DNA of 64,000 nt from Nocardioides litoris (GCF_006346315.1 NZ_VDMR01000001.1:1-64000); one strand, 5' to 3'; numbered from the stretch's first letter, positions 51,256-59,953 are shown. Made by a program: numbers and translations. Notes: generated by a model not told the origin, from the letters alone.

Positions 51256-52428
51256 TCAGAACCGCCCGTACAGGTCGCGGAAGGCCTGCAGCAGGGGCCG
51301 GGCCGTGAGGTCGCGCCGCAGCATGGCGTAGCCCTCCTGGTGGGGGTCGGTGCTGTCGGAGTTGGCCACGTCCTTGTACCAGAAGGCGGCCTCGACGTAG
51401 GGGAACTCCTGGCCCATCAGGCGGAGCGCCTCTGCGGCGTAGCGGGCCTGCTCGGCCTCGCTCACGCCACGCTCCCAGGGCTCGGCACCCGGCGGGTCCT
51501 CGTGCACGCTCCAGCCGAACTCGGTGATCCAGACCGGGACGTCGTCGCCCTGGGAGAGCATCAGGGAGCGGAGCTCGTCGAGGTGCCCGAGGCTCCACTC
51601 GGAGCCGTCGTCCTCGGCGTCGGGCGGGGCGTCGGCCGGGGTCTGGTAGGAGTGCACGGCCATCACGTCGAAGCAGCCGGCGACCCCGGCGTGGTAGGCC
51701 TGCCGGAGCCACTCGACGTCGTTGAACATCAGGCCGCCGAAGACGACCTGGGCCTCGGGGTCGGCCCGGTGCACGGCCGGGTAGGCCTGGCACAGCATGT
51801 CGGCGTACTGCTGGGGGTCGGTGCCGCGGTAGAAGTGGTCGAGGTTGGGCTCGTTCCAGACCTCCCACGCGTCGACCTCGCCGGCCCAGCGCTCGGCAGC
51901 CCAGCCGATGGCCTGGGCGTAGTCGGCGGGGTCGGTGGGCGGGTAGAACTGCGCGATGTCGGTCTCGGCCAGCGGCCCCGGCGCCGAGGTGGCCCACGTG
52001 GGGGACAACCAGAACATGCCGAGGACCTTGAGGCCGTTGGACCGCAGCTCGTCGATCACCCGGTCGACCTTGGGCACGCCCCAGGCCTGGCCGTAGCGAC
52101 CGGGCTGCGGCTGGATCATCGGCCAGCCGATGTCGAGGCGGACCCAGGTGCTGCCGGACTCCACGATCTTGGCGATCACCGCCCGGCGCTTGGCGTCGTC
52201 GTAGTGCGACCACGTGCCGTGGAACTGGATGCCCAGGGCCGGCAGGTCGGCGGGGTCGGGCACCGCGTCGGGCTGCTGCTCGAGCGCGGGGGCCAGCATC
52301 GGGCCGGAGTCGGCCGAGGTGGCTGCGCCCATGCCCGGCTGGGCCTGCACCAGGACGAGCGCGGAGACGAGCGCCACGGCGGCCGCGACGACCGCGGCGA
52401 CCACGGCCAACCCACGCCTGTCCCCCAT
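51256..52428 (-). CDS. Glycoside hydrolase, GH39/GH5-like, membrane-anchored
   Basis: A 390-residue hydrolase with an N-terminal signal anchor (LAVVAAVVAAAVALVSALVLV). The (beta/alpha)8 clan-A fold is seen in VRLDIGWPMIQPQPG, the acid/base Glu in AWEVWNEPNLDHF near residue 205 and the nucleophile Glu in VWITEFGWSVHED near 312. It is probably exported and may trim the polymer or release it. It heads the minus-strand EPS operon and would be the first gene transcribed from the CAAG promoter. The ATG at 52428 is 8 bases after a -10 (TAGTCT); longer frames have no support. Confidence 0.84.
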   Translation of the reverse strand: MGDRRGLAVVAAVVAAAVALVSALVLVQAQPGMGAATSADSGPMLAPALEQQPDAVPDPADLPALGIQFHGTWSHYDDAKRRAVIAKIVESGSTWVRLDIGWPMIQPQPGRYGQAWGVPKVDRVIDELRSNGLKVLGMFWLSPTWATSAPGPLAETDIAQFYPPTDPADYAQAIGWAAERWAGEVDAWEVWNEPNLDHFYRGTDPQQYADMLCQAYPAVHRADPEAQVVFGGLMFNDVEWLRQAYHAGVAGCFDVMAVHSYQTPADAPPDAEDDGSEWSLGHLDELRSLMLSQGDDVPVWITEFGWSVHEDPPGAEPWERGVSEAEQARYAAEALRLMGQEFPYVEAAFWYKDVANSDSTDPHQEGYAMLRRDLTARPLLQAFRDLYGRF

Positions 52429-52436
52429 GAGGGGCG

Positions 52437-52485
52437 AGACTACCGGCGGCGCGCCGGTGGGCGGGCTTCTTGAGGGTTCCTTGGG
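52437..52485 (-). promoter_or_regulatory. Leaderless promoter with two 11-base CAAG repeats (EPS set, site 2)
   Basis: On the minus strand, CCCAAGGAACC (52485-52475) is followed by CTCAAGAAGCC (52474-52464), an 11-base period. TAGTCT at 52442-52437 is the -10, 21 bases after the repeats and 8 bases before the hydrolase ATG. It drives the operon that runs down to the flippase at 44065. Confidence 0.6.
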
Positions 52486-52676
52486 GACATCGAGAGGGCC
52501 CCCACGGGGTGGCAGGAAAAGGCATCCCGATGACCCCTGTGGACAGTTGGCGGGAGCGCTCGCCGTGCGCTGGATCCGGCCCTTACCGTGGAGGCGCGAC
52601 CACCCCCCAGCACCCCGGTCGGCCTCCCCCCGCGTCCACGACCCGCAGCACCGTCCCACACCCGTCTCGAGGCCCC

Positions 52677-53714
52677 ATGTCCGACCCGACCGATCGGCTC
52701 TCTGCTCCGGAGCGCGCCGGAGCGTCCGTGCTGCACGAGGCGCTCGAGATGCGCCAGGCGGTCGAGCGCGAGCTGGCCGAGGCCGCCGAGGTGCGCACCG
52801 CCGCGCTCACCGAGGCCACGCAGCTGCTCGAGCAGGCCCGCCTCGCCGCCGCCGGTGAGCAGGAGGAAGCGCGGGAGGAGGCCCGCCGGACCATCGAGCA
52901 GGCCCGCGAGCAGGCCCTCGGCATCGTCGCCCAGGCCCGCGAGGAGGCCTCGCAGCTCCTCGCCGACGCCCACGCCGACGCCGCCGAGTTCGAGGCCTGG
53001 GCCCGCCGGGAGGCGCAGGCCGACATCCACCGCGACCTGGCCGACATCCGCCAGAAGGTCGCCGAGCGGCGCCACGAGGTCGGCTCCGGCCTCGAGGCCC
53101 TGCGCGAGGCCACCGAGCGCACGATGGCCGCGCTCGAGGGGTCGGCCCGGCTCGCCGCGGCGCTGGACGACGCGACCCCCGGCGCCGACGTCCCCGCTGG
53201 CGGGCCGGCCACCGGGCCGCTCGCCGACCTCCTCCGCTCCCCGGAGAACACCGCCGACCGCCGGCCCCCGCGCGGCCCGGTCATCAGCCTCGTCCCGCCC
53301 CCCGCGGACCACGACCCCGACGACCCCGACGACCACGCGGGCACCGACGACCTCGACCGCGAGGTCGAGCCGGCCGAGGGCATCGTCGTCGAGGTCGAGG
53401 ACTACTCCTTCCTCGACGACCTGGCCGACCTCGAGGAGCTGGCCGGCGGGGGGCCCCTCGAGGTCGCCGATGCCGAGCCCGACGACGCCGAGCTCGACAT
53501 GCCTGATGGGCCCGACGGGCCCGGTGGGGCCGGCGGGCCCGGCCCGGGTGACCCGGTCGTCCCCGACGACGGCGAGCCGTCGTACGACGACGGGCCGGGT
53601 GCCGTGGCCGACGTGCCCGACGTGCCCGACGTGCCCGACGTGGGCGACGCGGCCGACGACGGCTCGCGGCCGCTGGGGTGGCTCTTCCGCTCGCCGTCCT
53701 CCTCGAGCTCCTAG
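52677..53714 (+). CDS. Coiled-coil protein with acidic disordered C-terminus
   Basis: A 345-residue protein. Residues of about 20-165 form a long alpha-helical coiled coil rich in Ala, Glu and Arg (MRQAVERELAEAAEVRTAAL, AREEARRTIEQAREQALGI), reminiscent of DivIVA-like or ATP synthase b-type helices. The rest is Asp/Pro-rich and disordered, with DVPDVPDVPDV repeats (9-base units at about 53609-53644) and an SSSSS tail. I assign no family. It is divergent from the EPS operon and could be a scaffold; that is only positional inference. Confidence 0.75.
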   Translation: MSDPTDRLSAPERAGASVLHEALEMRQAVERELAEAAEVRTAALTEATQLLEQARLAAAGEQEEAREEARRTIEQAREQALGIVAQAREEASQLLADAHADAAEFEAWARREAQADIHRDLADIRQKVAERRHEVGSGLEALREATERTMAALEGSARLAAALDDATPGADVPAGGPATGPLADLLRSPENTADRRPPRGPVISLVPPPADHDPDDPDDHAGTDDLDREVEPAEGIVVEVEDYSFLDDLADLEELAGGGPLEVADAEPDDAELDMPDGPDGPGGAGGPGPGDPVVPDDGEPSYDDGPGAVADVPDVPDVPDVGDAADDGSRPLGWLFRSPSSSSS

Positions 53715-53758
53715 GCCCGTCGGTGCACACCCGCGCGGACGCGCCGGGGCGAGGTGTC

Positions 53759-54574
53759 CTAGGGCGTGCCCGTCGAGCCCGTCGAGCCCGTCGCGGTCTC
53801 GCGGTCGCAGCCCACGGCGGCGTTGGCGTCGCCGCCCACGTCGGTCTCCGACTGCGCGAGGACGGTGGTGCTGCGGACGGTGCTGCCGGCCGGCAGGGGC
53901 GTCCAGGCCTGCAGGTCGACCCGGCGGGGCGGGCCGGGCACGAAGCAGGTCCAGGTGCCGGAGACCACCGTCGCCAGGCGCCCGTCGGGTCCGTCGACCA
54001 CGGCCTGCACGACCGCCACGTCGACGGGCACGCCGTGGGTCGTGACGTCGGTCTGGACCACGGAGCCCCACGCGTTGGGCACGAGCCCGACCGGGGTCGC
54101 CGTGGCCGTGCCGCTCCCGCTGCTGCCGGCGTCGCCCCAGCGCTGGTCGCGGTAGACGACCTGCAGGTCGACGACGGCCGCCTCGGCCGCGTCGGCGGCG
54201 TAGAACGAGAAGCCGAAGGTCGCGCCCGGCGGCACCCCGACCACCGCGCAGCACCCGCCCGCGACGGTGGTCGGGCCGGCGGACCCGTCGGCGGTGCTGA
54301 GCGTGACCACGGCATCGGCCCGGCGCAGCACCCGGTCGGCGTCGTTGCGCACCAGCACCGAGACCAGCCCGTCGACCTGGCCCCACTCGACCGTCTCGAG
54401 CAGCCCCTCGGTCTCGGCCCGCTGGTCGGCGTACGACTCGTCCACGGCGCCGTCGAGCTGGTCGCGCACCTGGGCGCAGCCGCCGGTGGCGAGCACGGTG
54501 GCCAGGGCGGTGACGAGGGCGGCGACCGGGGTGACCGCGGTGCGCGCGGTCGTCGGGCGGCGCCCGTGGCGCAT
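53759..54574 (-). CDS. Putative lipoprotein
   Basis: A 271-residue protein with a lipoprotein signal (TALATVLATGGC, lipid Cys near residue 33). The mature part is mostly beta strands (GLVSVLVRNDADRVLR, VDLQVVYRDQRWGD, GSVVQTDVTTHG) with a CC pair near residue 110 and Cys near 230. It has Ser/Gly/Thr-rich low-complexity patches and ends GSTGSTGTP. Function unknown; it is expected on the outer face of the membrane. It is divergent from the ligase-like gene at 54646 and convergent with the coiled-coil gene. Confidence 0.72.
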   Translation of the reverse strand: MRHGRRPTTARTAVTPVAALVTALATVLATGGCAQVRDQLDGAVDESYADQRAETEGLLETVEWGQVDGLVSVLVRNDADRVLRRADAVVTLSTADGSAGPTTVAGGCCAVVGVPPGATFGFSFYAADAAEAAVVDLQVVYRDQRWGDAGSSGSGTATATPVGLVPNAWGSVVQTDVTTHGVPVDVAVVQAVVDGPDGRLATVVSGTWTCFVPGPPRRVDLQAWTPLPAGSTVRSTTVLAQSETDVGGDANAAVGCDRETATGSTGSTGTP

Positions 54575-54645
54575 CGCGTCCCCCTGGTGGTCCGTGGCCC
54601 GCACGCGCGGGCGGCCCGCTCAGGCTACCCCGCGGGCCGACGGCC

Positions 54646-55887
54646 GTGAGGGGTCCGACCGCGCCCACGACGACCTCGCTGCTGCACGGCGAGCTGCCGG
54701 TGCCGCCGCGGAGCCGCCCGGTGCTGCCGCCGACGCTGCCGCCCGCCCGCGCCCCGGTCGTCCTCGGTGTCCTGGCGGCGGCCCTCGCCGGGCTCGCCGC
54801 GGGCTGGGCGCCCGCGACGACCGGGCTGCTCCTGGTGGTCCTCGTGGTCGGCGGTGCACTCCTGCTGCGGCTGGAGTGGGCGGTCCCGGTGGCCGTCGCC
54901 GCCCTCGTCCTGCACGAGCACCTGGCGGTGCTCTCGCCCCGCCTGGTGCCCGCCGTCGTGGCCGTGCTCGTCGGGTCCTGGCTGGTCCGGCGGGGCTGGC
55001 GGGGCTGGGGCGGTCGCCCCGGGCGCCTGCCGGTCTCGCGCAGCCCCGTGCTCGTCGCTGCCGCCGTCCTCGTGCTGGTGGTGCTGATGACCGCGGTCCT
55101 CGACCCGCGCGGGACCGCGCTGTCGGACGCACCGGTGCGCTCCCTCGGCCTCGTCGCCGTCCTCGTCGTGCTCGTCGACGCGATGCGCCAGGACCTGCCC
55201 GCCCGCCGGGTCGCCGACGTGTACGTCGCCGCGTGCGTCGTGGCCTGCCCGCCGGCGCTGGCCGCCGTCGCGCTCGGCGACGCCGGCCGGGCCGCCGGGC
55301 CCGCCGGCGAGCCCGAGGACCTCGCGCTCGTCCTGCTCGCTGCCGTCCCGCTGGCCGTCGCGCTGCGGGAGGGGGCGCGGCGCGCCTGGGTCCACGACGT
55401 GGCCGCGGTCCTGCTCGTGGTCACCCTGGCCCTCACGCAGTCGACGGGAGCCGTGCTCGGGCTGGCCGTCGCCGTGGTCCTCGCCGCGGTGCTGCGCCCG
55501 TGGCCCTGGCGGGTGCTGCTCGGCGGCGCCGTGCTCGTGGCCGCCGTGGCCACCGCGGTCCTCGGGCCGGCGCCGGGCACGCTGGTGGCCGCGGTCGTCG
55601 ACACCGTGACCGACGGGGCCGGCAGCACCTACCGCGCGGTCGCCGCCGAGCTCGGTGTCGCCGGGCTCGTGGCCTGGCTGGCCCTCCTCGCCGCGGCGCT
55701 GTGGTCGGCGGCCGCGGCTCACCGTCGCGACCGCGACCCGCTCGCGAGCGGGGTCCTGCTGGGTGGGACCGCCCTCGTCGTGGCCTCGGTCGGCACGGCC
55801 CAGGCGCTCGCCCTGCCCTGGTGGCTGGTCGCGGCCCTCGCCGCGGTCGCGCTGCAGCCCGGGAGGGCCACCCGCCCCGACCGGTGA
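54646..55887 (+). CDS. Ligase-like membrane protein in the EPS region
   Basis: A 413-residue protein with about 11 predicted membrane helices. The layout resembles O-antigen ligases but is shorter, and no clear HxxxN motif is visible; a candidate periplasmic loop is DTVTDGAGSTYRAVAAELG. The first 30 residues are Pro/Arg-rich and cytosolic. It may be a polymerase or a diverged ligase for a second polymer. The GTG start at 54646 is one of several; the true start could be downstream. Confidence 0.68.
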   Translation: MRGPTAPTTTSLLHGELPVPPRSRPVLPPTLPPARAPVVLGVLAAALAGLAAGWAPATTGLLLVVLVVGGALLLRLEWAVPVAVAALVLHEHLAVLSPRLVPAVVAVLVGSWLVRRGWRGWGGRPGRLPVSRSPVLVAAAVLVLVVLMTAVLDPRGTALSDAPVRSLGLVAVLVVLVDAMRQDLPARRVADVYVAACVVACPPALAAVALGDAGRAAGPAGEPEDLALVLLAAVPLAVALREGARRAWVHDVAAVLLVVTLALTQSTGAVLGLAVAVVLAAVLRPWPWRVLLGGAVLVAAVATAVLGPAPGTLVAAVVDTVTDGAGSTYRAVAAELGVAGLVAWLALLAAALWSAAAAHRRDRDPLASGVLLGGTALVVASVGTAQALALPWWLVAALAAVALQPGRATRPDR

Positions 55888-55917
55888 CCGGTCGCCGCGC
55901 CGGTGGCCGGAGGCGGG

Positions 55918-56000
55918 CTCAAGATCGCCTCAAGGGCGGCTCAAGGGTCCCCGAGGATGCCGGCCGAGGGGGCGACGTACCCCTGGCGGCGCCCTACTAT
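55918..56000 (+). promoter_or_regulatory. Promoter with three 11-base CAAG repeats (EPS set, site 3)
   Basis: CTCAAGATCGC (55918-55928), CTCAAGGGCGG (55929-55939) and CTCAAGGGTCC (55940-55950), an exact 11-base period. TACTAT at 55995-56000 is a candidate -10, 44 bases after the repeats, about two helical turns more than at the other two sites. The transcript would include the second Wzz-like gene and the GT4 gene. Confidence 0.6.
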
Positions 56001-56051
56001 GCAAGTGGGTCCGGTCCCTGTCGGCCGGTCCCTGATCTGGGGGGATCACAC

Positions 56052-57323
56052 ATGCAGCCGCAGGACCTGGTCGGCGCGCTCTGGCGCCAGCGCTGGTTGG
56101 TCCTTGCCGTCTTCGTGGTCACCGGCCTCGCCGTCGTCGTCGGCGTCCAGCTCGCCCCCAAGACCTACACCGCGACCACCGTCGTGTCGGCCACGGTCGA
56201 CCCGGAGGCCCCGGCCGTCGACGAGGGCGAGCTGACGGCCCTGCGAGGCACGCTCGCCGCGCTGGCCGACTCCCCCGAGGTGGTCCGAGCCGTCCAGCCC
56301 GAGATCGACGCCGACCGCTCGCTCACCGACCTGCGGCGCAGCATCGAGGGCCGTCCGGTCGACGGGACCGTCCTGGTCGAGGTCCGGGCCCGCGACCGGG
56401 ACCCGGTCGTGGCCGCCGAGATCGCCGACGCCGCGGCGGCGAGGCTGCCGTTCAGCGGCCCCGTCGACGGCACGTTCGTGGTCACCGTGACCACCCCCGC
56501 GCAGCCCCCGGCGACGTACTCCTCGCCCGACCTGCTCCTCGCGGGCGGGGCCGGCCTGCTCGTGGCCGTGGTGGTCTCGTGCGCCGCGGCGCTGACGCGC
56601 GACCGGCGGCGCTCGACGGTCGACCGGGGCCGGGTGGCCGAGGAGGCCGCCCACGCCCCGCTGCTGGCCCACGTGGCCCCGCCGCGCGACCTGACCACCC
56701 TGCCGGCGCTCTACCCGGGCACCGCGGCCGCCGACGTGTTCCGGCACCTCCGCCTGGCCCTGGAGGCCGAGGCCAGCACCGAGCCCGTCGACGTCGTCGT
56801 CGTCGCCGGCATCGGCGGAGGAGAGATCAACGTCTGGCTCGGGGCCAACCTGGCCATCTCGCTGGCCGGCGTCGGCCGCCGGGTCGTGCTCGTCGACGGC
56901 CGCCTCGACGGCCAGGGCGGGGGGCCCGACGACGACCCGCACGCGGTCGGGCTGCTCGAGGTGCTCGGCGGGGGCCTGTCCCTCGACGACGCGCTCGTCG
57001 CCGGCCCCGTCGACGGCCTCTCGGTCCTGCCCGCCGGCTCCGCCCACGTCCAGCCGCCCGAGGTGCTCATCGAGACCCGCTGGCCGGCCGTGCTCCAGCA
57101 GGCCCGCGACCGGGCCGACGTCGTCGTCGTCCTCGCCCCGCCGATGGACGACAGCGACGACGCCCGCGTCATGGCCGCCGGGGGCGCCCTGCTCATGGCG
57201 GTGCCCGAGGGCACCGTCTCCGTCGCCGCCCTCCGGGTGCACAGCGAACGCGTGCGCTCGGTGGGGGCCCGACTGCTCGGCCTGGTCCTCGTGGGCCCGC
57301 GCGCCGAGCGCCTCGCGGCCTGA
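56052..57323 (+). CDS. Second Wzz/BY-kinase-like protein lacking Walker A lysine
   Basis: A 423-residue protein with an N-terminal Wzz domain (MQPQDLVGALWRQRWLVLAV, first helix), a second helix near residue 165 and a P-loop-like domain after about 240. At the Walker A site the sequence is VVVVAGIGGGEINVW (near residue 253), again without the essential Lys; VVLVDGRLDGQ corresponds to Walker A-prime, and VVVVLAPPMDDSDD to Walker B. It is only distantly like the copy at 49927. It heads a two-gene transcript with a GT4 enzyme, 13 bases downstream. A chain-length role without kinase activity is inferred. Confidence 0.8.
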   Translation: MQPQDLVGALWRQRWLVLAVFVVTGLAVVVGVQLAPKTYTATTVVSATVDPEAPAVDEGELTALRGTLAALADSPEVVRAVQPEIDADRSLTDLRRSIEGRPVDGTVLVEVRARDRDPVVAAEIADAAAARLPFSGPVDGTFVVTVTTPAQPPATYSSPDLLLAGGAGLLVAVVVSCAAALTRDRRRSTVDRGRVAEEAAHAPLLAHVAPPRDLTTLPALYPGTAAADVFRHLRLALEAEASTEPVDVVVVAGIGGGEINVWLGANLAISLAGVGRRVVLVDGRLDGQGGGPDDDPHAVGLLEVLGGGLSLDDALVAGPVDGLSVLPAGSAHVQPPEVLIETRWPAVLQQARDRADVVVVLAPPMDDSDDARVMAAGGALLMAVPEGTVSVAALRVHSERVRSVGARLLGLVLVGPRAERLAA

Positions 57324-57336
57324 GGAGGGCCGACCG

Positions 57337-58503
57337 ATGTCACCGACCGACGCCACCCGCCAGCCCTGGGAGCGGCCCACCACCGGGCGCATGCACGTCG
57401 TCCACGTGTCCCGCCCGACCTCCGAGGGCACCGCCGTGGTCGCGCTCGGCTACGTCCGCGAGCAGCTGGCCCGCGGCTGGGAGGTCACCGTGGCCTGCCC
57501 CACCGACGGCTGGCTGGGGTACGCCGCCCGCGAGGCCGGCGCGCGCGTGCGCTGGTGGGAGTCGGGTCGGGAGGCCCACAAGGGCGTCCTGCCCGAGGTG
57601 GCGGCCCTGCGCGCGATCCTGCGCGAGCGCCCCGTCGACGTGCTGCACCTGCACGCGGCCAAGGCCGGGCTCGTGGGACGGCTGGCCGACCGCGGCCGGC
57701 ACCTGACCTTCTACCAGCCGCACGGCTGGTCGTTCCTGGCCGGCGAGGGCCGCTCCTCCGACCTCGCCGTGCGGTGGGAGCGCTTCGCCGCCCGCTGGAC
57801 CGACTCGCTGGTCTGCGTCAGCGACGACGAGCAGGAGCTCGGCGCCCGCAAGGGCATCGACGCCCACAGCGTCGTGCTGCACAACGGCATCGACCTCTCG
57901 CAGTGGTCCGACGCGGCCTCGCGGGAGCGCTCCGTCGCCCGCCGCGAGCTCGGCCTCGGTGACGGGCCGGTCGCGGTCTGCGTGGGCCGCCTGGCCCCGC
58001 AGAAGGGCCAGCACGACCTGCTCGACGCGTGGCCCGCCGTGCGCGAGCGCGTCGTCGACGCCTCCCTGGTGCTGGTCGGCGACGGCCCCGACCGCGACGA
58101 GCTCGCCCGCCGCTCGGCCGACCTGCCCGGCGTGCGCCTGGTCGGGGCGCGCACCGACGTGCACCGCTGGATGGCCGCGGCCAACGTCGTGGTCGTCCCC
58201 TCACGCTGGGAGGGCATGGCCCTGGTGCCGCTGGAGGCGATGGCCTCGGCCCGCAGCGTGGTCGCCACTCGCGCCATCGGCATGGCCGAGACCGTGCCGG
58301 CCGGTGCCGGCGCGGTGGTCGACCAGGGTCACCAGGGTGCCCTGGTCGACGCCCTCATCCACCGTCTCGCGCACCCGCACGTGGCCGACGACGAGGGCGA
58401 GGTCGGACGCGACCACGTGGAGCGGAGCTTCGACTCCGCCGACGTCGCGGCGGAGCTGTCGCGGACCTACCTGCGTCGCCTGGCCCTGCGCCGACGCGGC
58501 TGA
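57337..58503 (+). CDS. GT4-family glycosyltransferase
   Basis: A 388-residue GT-B enzyme. The acceptor side shows VVHVSRPTSEGTAVV and YQPHGWSFLAG; the donor side contains LHNGIDLSQW, VAVCVGRLAPQKGQHDLL and PSRWEGMALVPLEAMASA (the E-x7-E motif). It would add a sugar from a nucleotide donor to a lipid-linked acceptor. It follows the second Wzz-like gene after a GAGGAGGGC site. Its 3' end overlaps the convergent initiating transferase frame by 149 bases, an unusually large overlap. Confidence 0.88.
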   Translation: MSPTDATRQPWERPTTGRMHVVHVSRPTSEGTAVVALGYVREQLARGWEVTVACPTDGWLGYAAREAGARVRWWESGREAHKGVLPEVAALRAILRERPVDVLHLHAAKAGLVGRLADRGRHLTFYQPHGWSFLAGEGRSSDLAVRWERFAARWTDSLVCVSDDEQELGARKGIDAHSVVLHNGIDLSQWSDAASRERSVARRELGLGDGPVAVCVGRLAPQKGQHDLLDAWPAVRERVVDASLVLVGDGPDRDELARRSADLPGVRLVGARTDVHRWMAAANVVVVPSRWEGMALVPLEAMASARSVVATRAIGMAETVPAGAGAVVDQGHQGALVDALIHRLAHPHVADDEGEVGRDHVERSFDSADVAAELSRTYLRRLALRRRG

Positions 58504-59953
58504 CCTCGCCGCTGCTCCCGGCGCTCCCCGCCGTGCGGACCACCGCCACCGCGTCGCGGGCCGTGGGCTGCGCGCGCCGCATCGTGGGCAGGGTGCGGGC
58601 CAGGATGGTGATGTCGCGCCACAGCGACCAGCTGTCGATGTAGGCGTTGTCGAACCGCACCCGCTCGCTGATCGAGGTGTCCCCGCGCAGGTGGTGCACC
58701 TGGGCCCAGCCGGTGATGCCGACCGGCACGCGGTGGCGGTCGTCGTACCCGTGGTGGCGGCGGGCGAACTCGGTGGCGTAGTGGGGGCGCTCGGGTCGCG
58801 GGCCGACCAGGCTCATGTCGCCGCGCAGCACGTTGACCAGCTGGGGCAGCTCGTCGAGGCCCGTGCGGCGCAGGAACCGCCCCGTCGGGCCGAGGCGGGC
58901 GTCGTTGTCGATGTTCCAGGTCTCGCCGGCGGCCGGAGCGGGGCGGAGGGTCTGCAGCTTGTAGAGCGTGAAGGTGCGGCCGTGGAGGCCGACCCGCGTC
59001 TGGCGGAACAGCACCCCGCCGGTCTCGCGCCGCGCCGCGAGGCCGCAGACCGCGAGCAGCGGGGCCAGCGCGACGAGCGCGGCGCCGGCCAGCACGACGT
59101 CGAGCCCCCGCTTGGCCACCCGGCCCACCGACCACTCCGAGAGGCGGGGCAGCCGGGTCAGCGCGACCCCGTGCACCAGCTCGGTGCGGGTGGCGTGGCG
59201 GCGGCTCATGGCCTCGAAGAACCGCGGCACCACGAAGACCTGGTGGTTCTCGGCCACCGCGCGGCGCACGGCCCGCACGACCTCCGGTGACGGCGCGTCG
59301 CCGAACGCGACGACCACGTGGCGCACCTCGAGGTCGTGCAGCACCCGGGGCAGGGCGGCGAGCGGGCCGACGTACGGCGCCGCGGGGCGCAGCGGGACGG
59401 AGCCGTCGGGGGAGAGGACCCCCACCGGCCGGAGCCCGTGCTCGCGGTGGCGCACCAGCGCCTCGGTGACCCGCCGGGCCACCACGTCGGTACCGACCAC
59501 GACCACGTCGTGCGAGACCCGGCCCCGGCGGCGGGCGCGGTGGGTGGCGGCGTACACCAGGGCGCGGGCGAGGAGCAGCAGCGCGGCGTGCAGCGCGGCG
59601 ACCGCGGCGATGCGCTCGTCGAGGACCTCGGGGACCGGGGCCAGGTGGGGGCCGAGGACGACGACCACGCCGAGCACGACGCCGGTCAGCGCGACCACGC
59701 GCGGCAGGTCGTCGAGCATGCTGAGCACCAGCCGCGACCGGTGCACGTGCAGCCCGCTCGCGGCCAGCACCGAGACGCCGGCGGCCAGCAGCAGCACCTC
59801 GGGCTCGCGCACCCCGATCGCGTGCAGGGCCGCGACCGCGGCCAGCGGGTCGAGCACCGCGAGCAGGGTGCGCATCGTGACGAGCGGTCGCAGGTCGGGC
59901 CGCGGCAGGCGGCGTCGGCGGCGAGCGCGGTGCGGCGTCGACAACGAGAGCAT
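58355..59953 (-). CDS. Polyprenyl phosphate sugar-1-phosphate transferase (WbaP/PglC-like initiator)
   Basis: A 532-residue enzyme that starts EPS repeat units by moving a sugar phosphate to undecaprenyl phosphate. It has four or five N-terminal helices, a CoA-binding-like Rossmann domain with VVVVGTDVVARRVTEAL and a C-terminal sugar transferase domain: SVGRVAKRGLDVVLAGAAL, LDELPQLVNVLRGDMSLVG, GPRPERPHY and GITGWAQVHHLRGDTS. The usual KFRSM is KLQTL here. The last 45 residues are low-complexity, Arg-rich and overlap the convergent GT4 gene, so the functional protein may end near residue 490. The ATG at 59953 follows a GGGGGGGAC stretch. Confidence 0.88.
   Translation of the reverse strand: MLSLSTPHRARRRRRLPRPDLRPLVTMRTLLAVLDPLAAVAALHAIGVREPEVLLLAAGVSVLAASGLHVHRSRLVLSMLDDLPRVVALTGVVLGVVVVLGPHLAPVPEVLDERIAAVAALHAALLLLARALVYAATHRARRRGRVSHDVVVVGTDVVARRVTEALVRHREHGLRPVGVLSPDGSVPLRPAAPYVGPLAALPRVLHDLEVRHVVVAFGDAPSPEVVRAVRRAVAENHQVFVVPRFFEAMSRRHATRTELVHGVALTRLPRLSEWSVGRVAKRGLDVVLAGAALVALAPLLAVCGLAARRETGGVLFRQTRVGLHGRTFTLYKLQTLRPAPAAGETWNIDNDARLGPTGRFLRRTGLDELPQLVNVLRGDMSLVGPRPERPHYATEFARRHHGYDDRHRVPVGITGWAQVHHLRGDTSISERVRFDNAYIDSWSLWRDITILARTLPTMRRAQPTARDAVAVVRTAGSAGSSGEVSRVGAGPGDAGRSATAPPRRRRSRSSAPRGRVRPRPRRRPRAGARDGG

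Noticed and set aside
52440..55628. 1062-residue minus-strand frame
   Set aside because: It spans the coiled-coil gene, the lipoprotein gene and the ligase-like gene in shifted frames and shows no domain.
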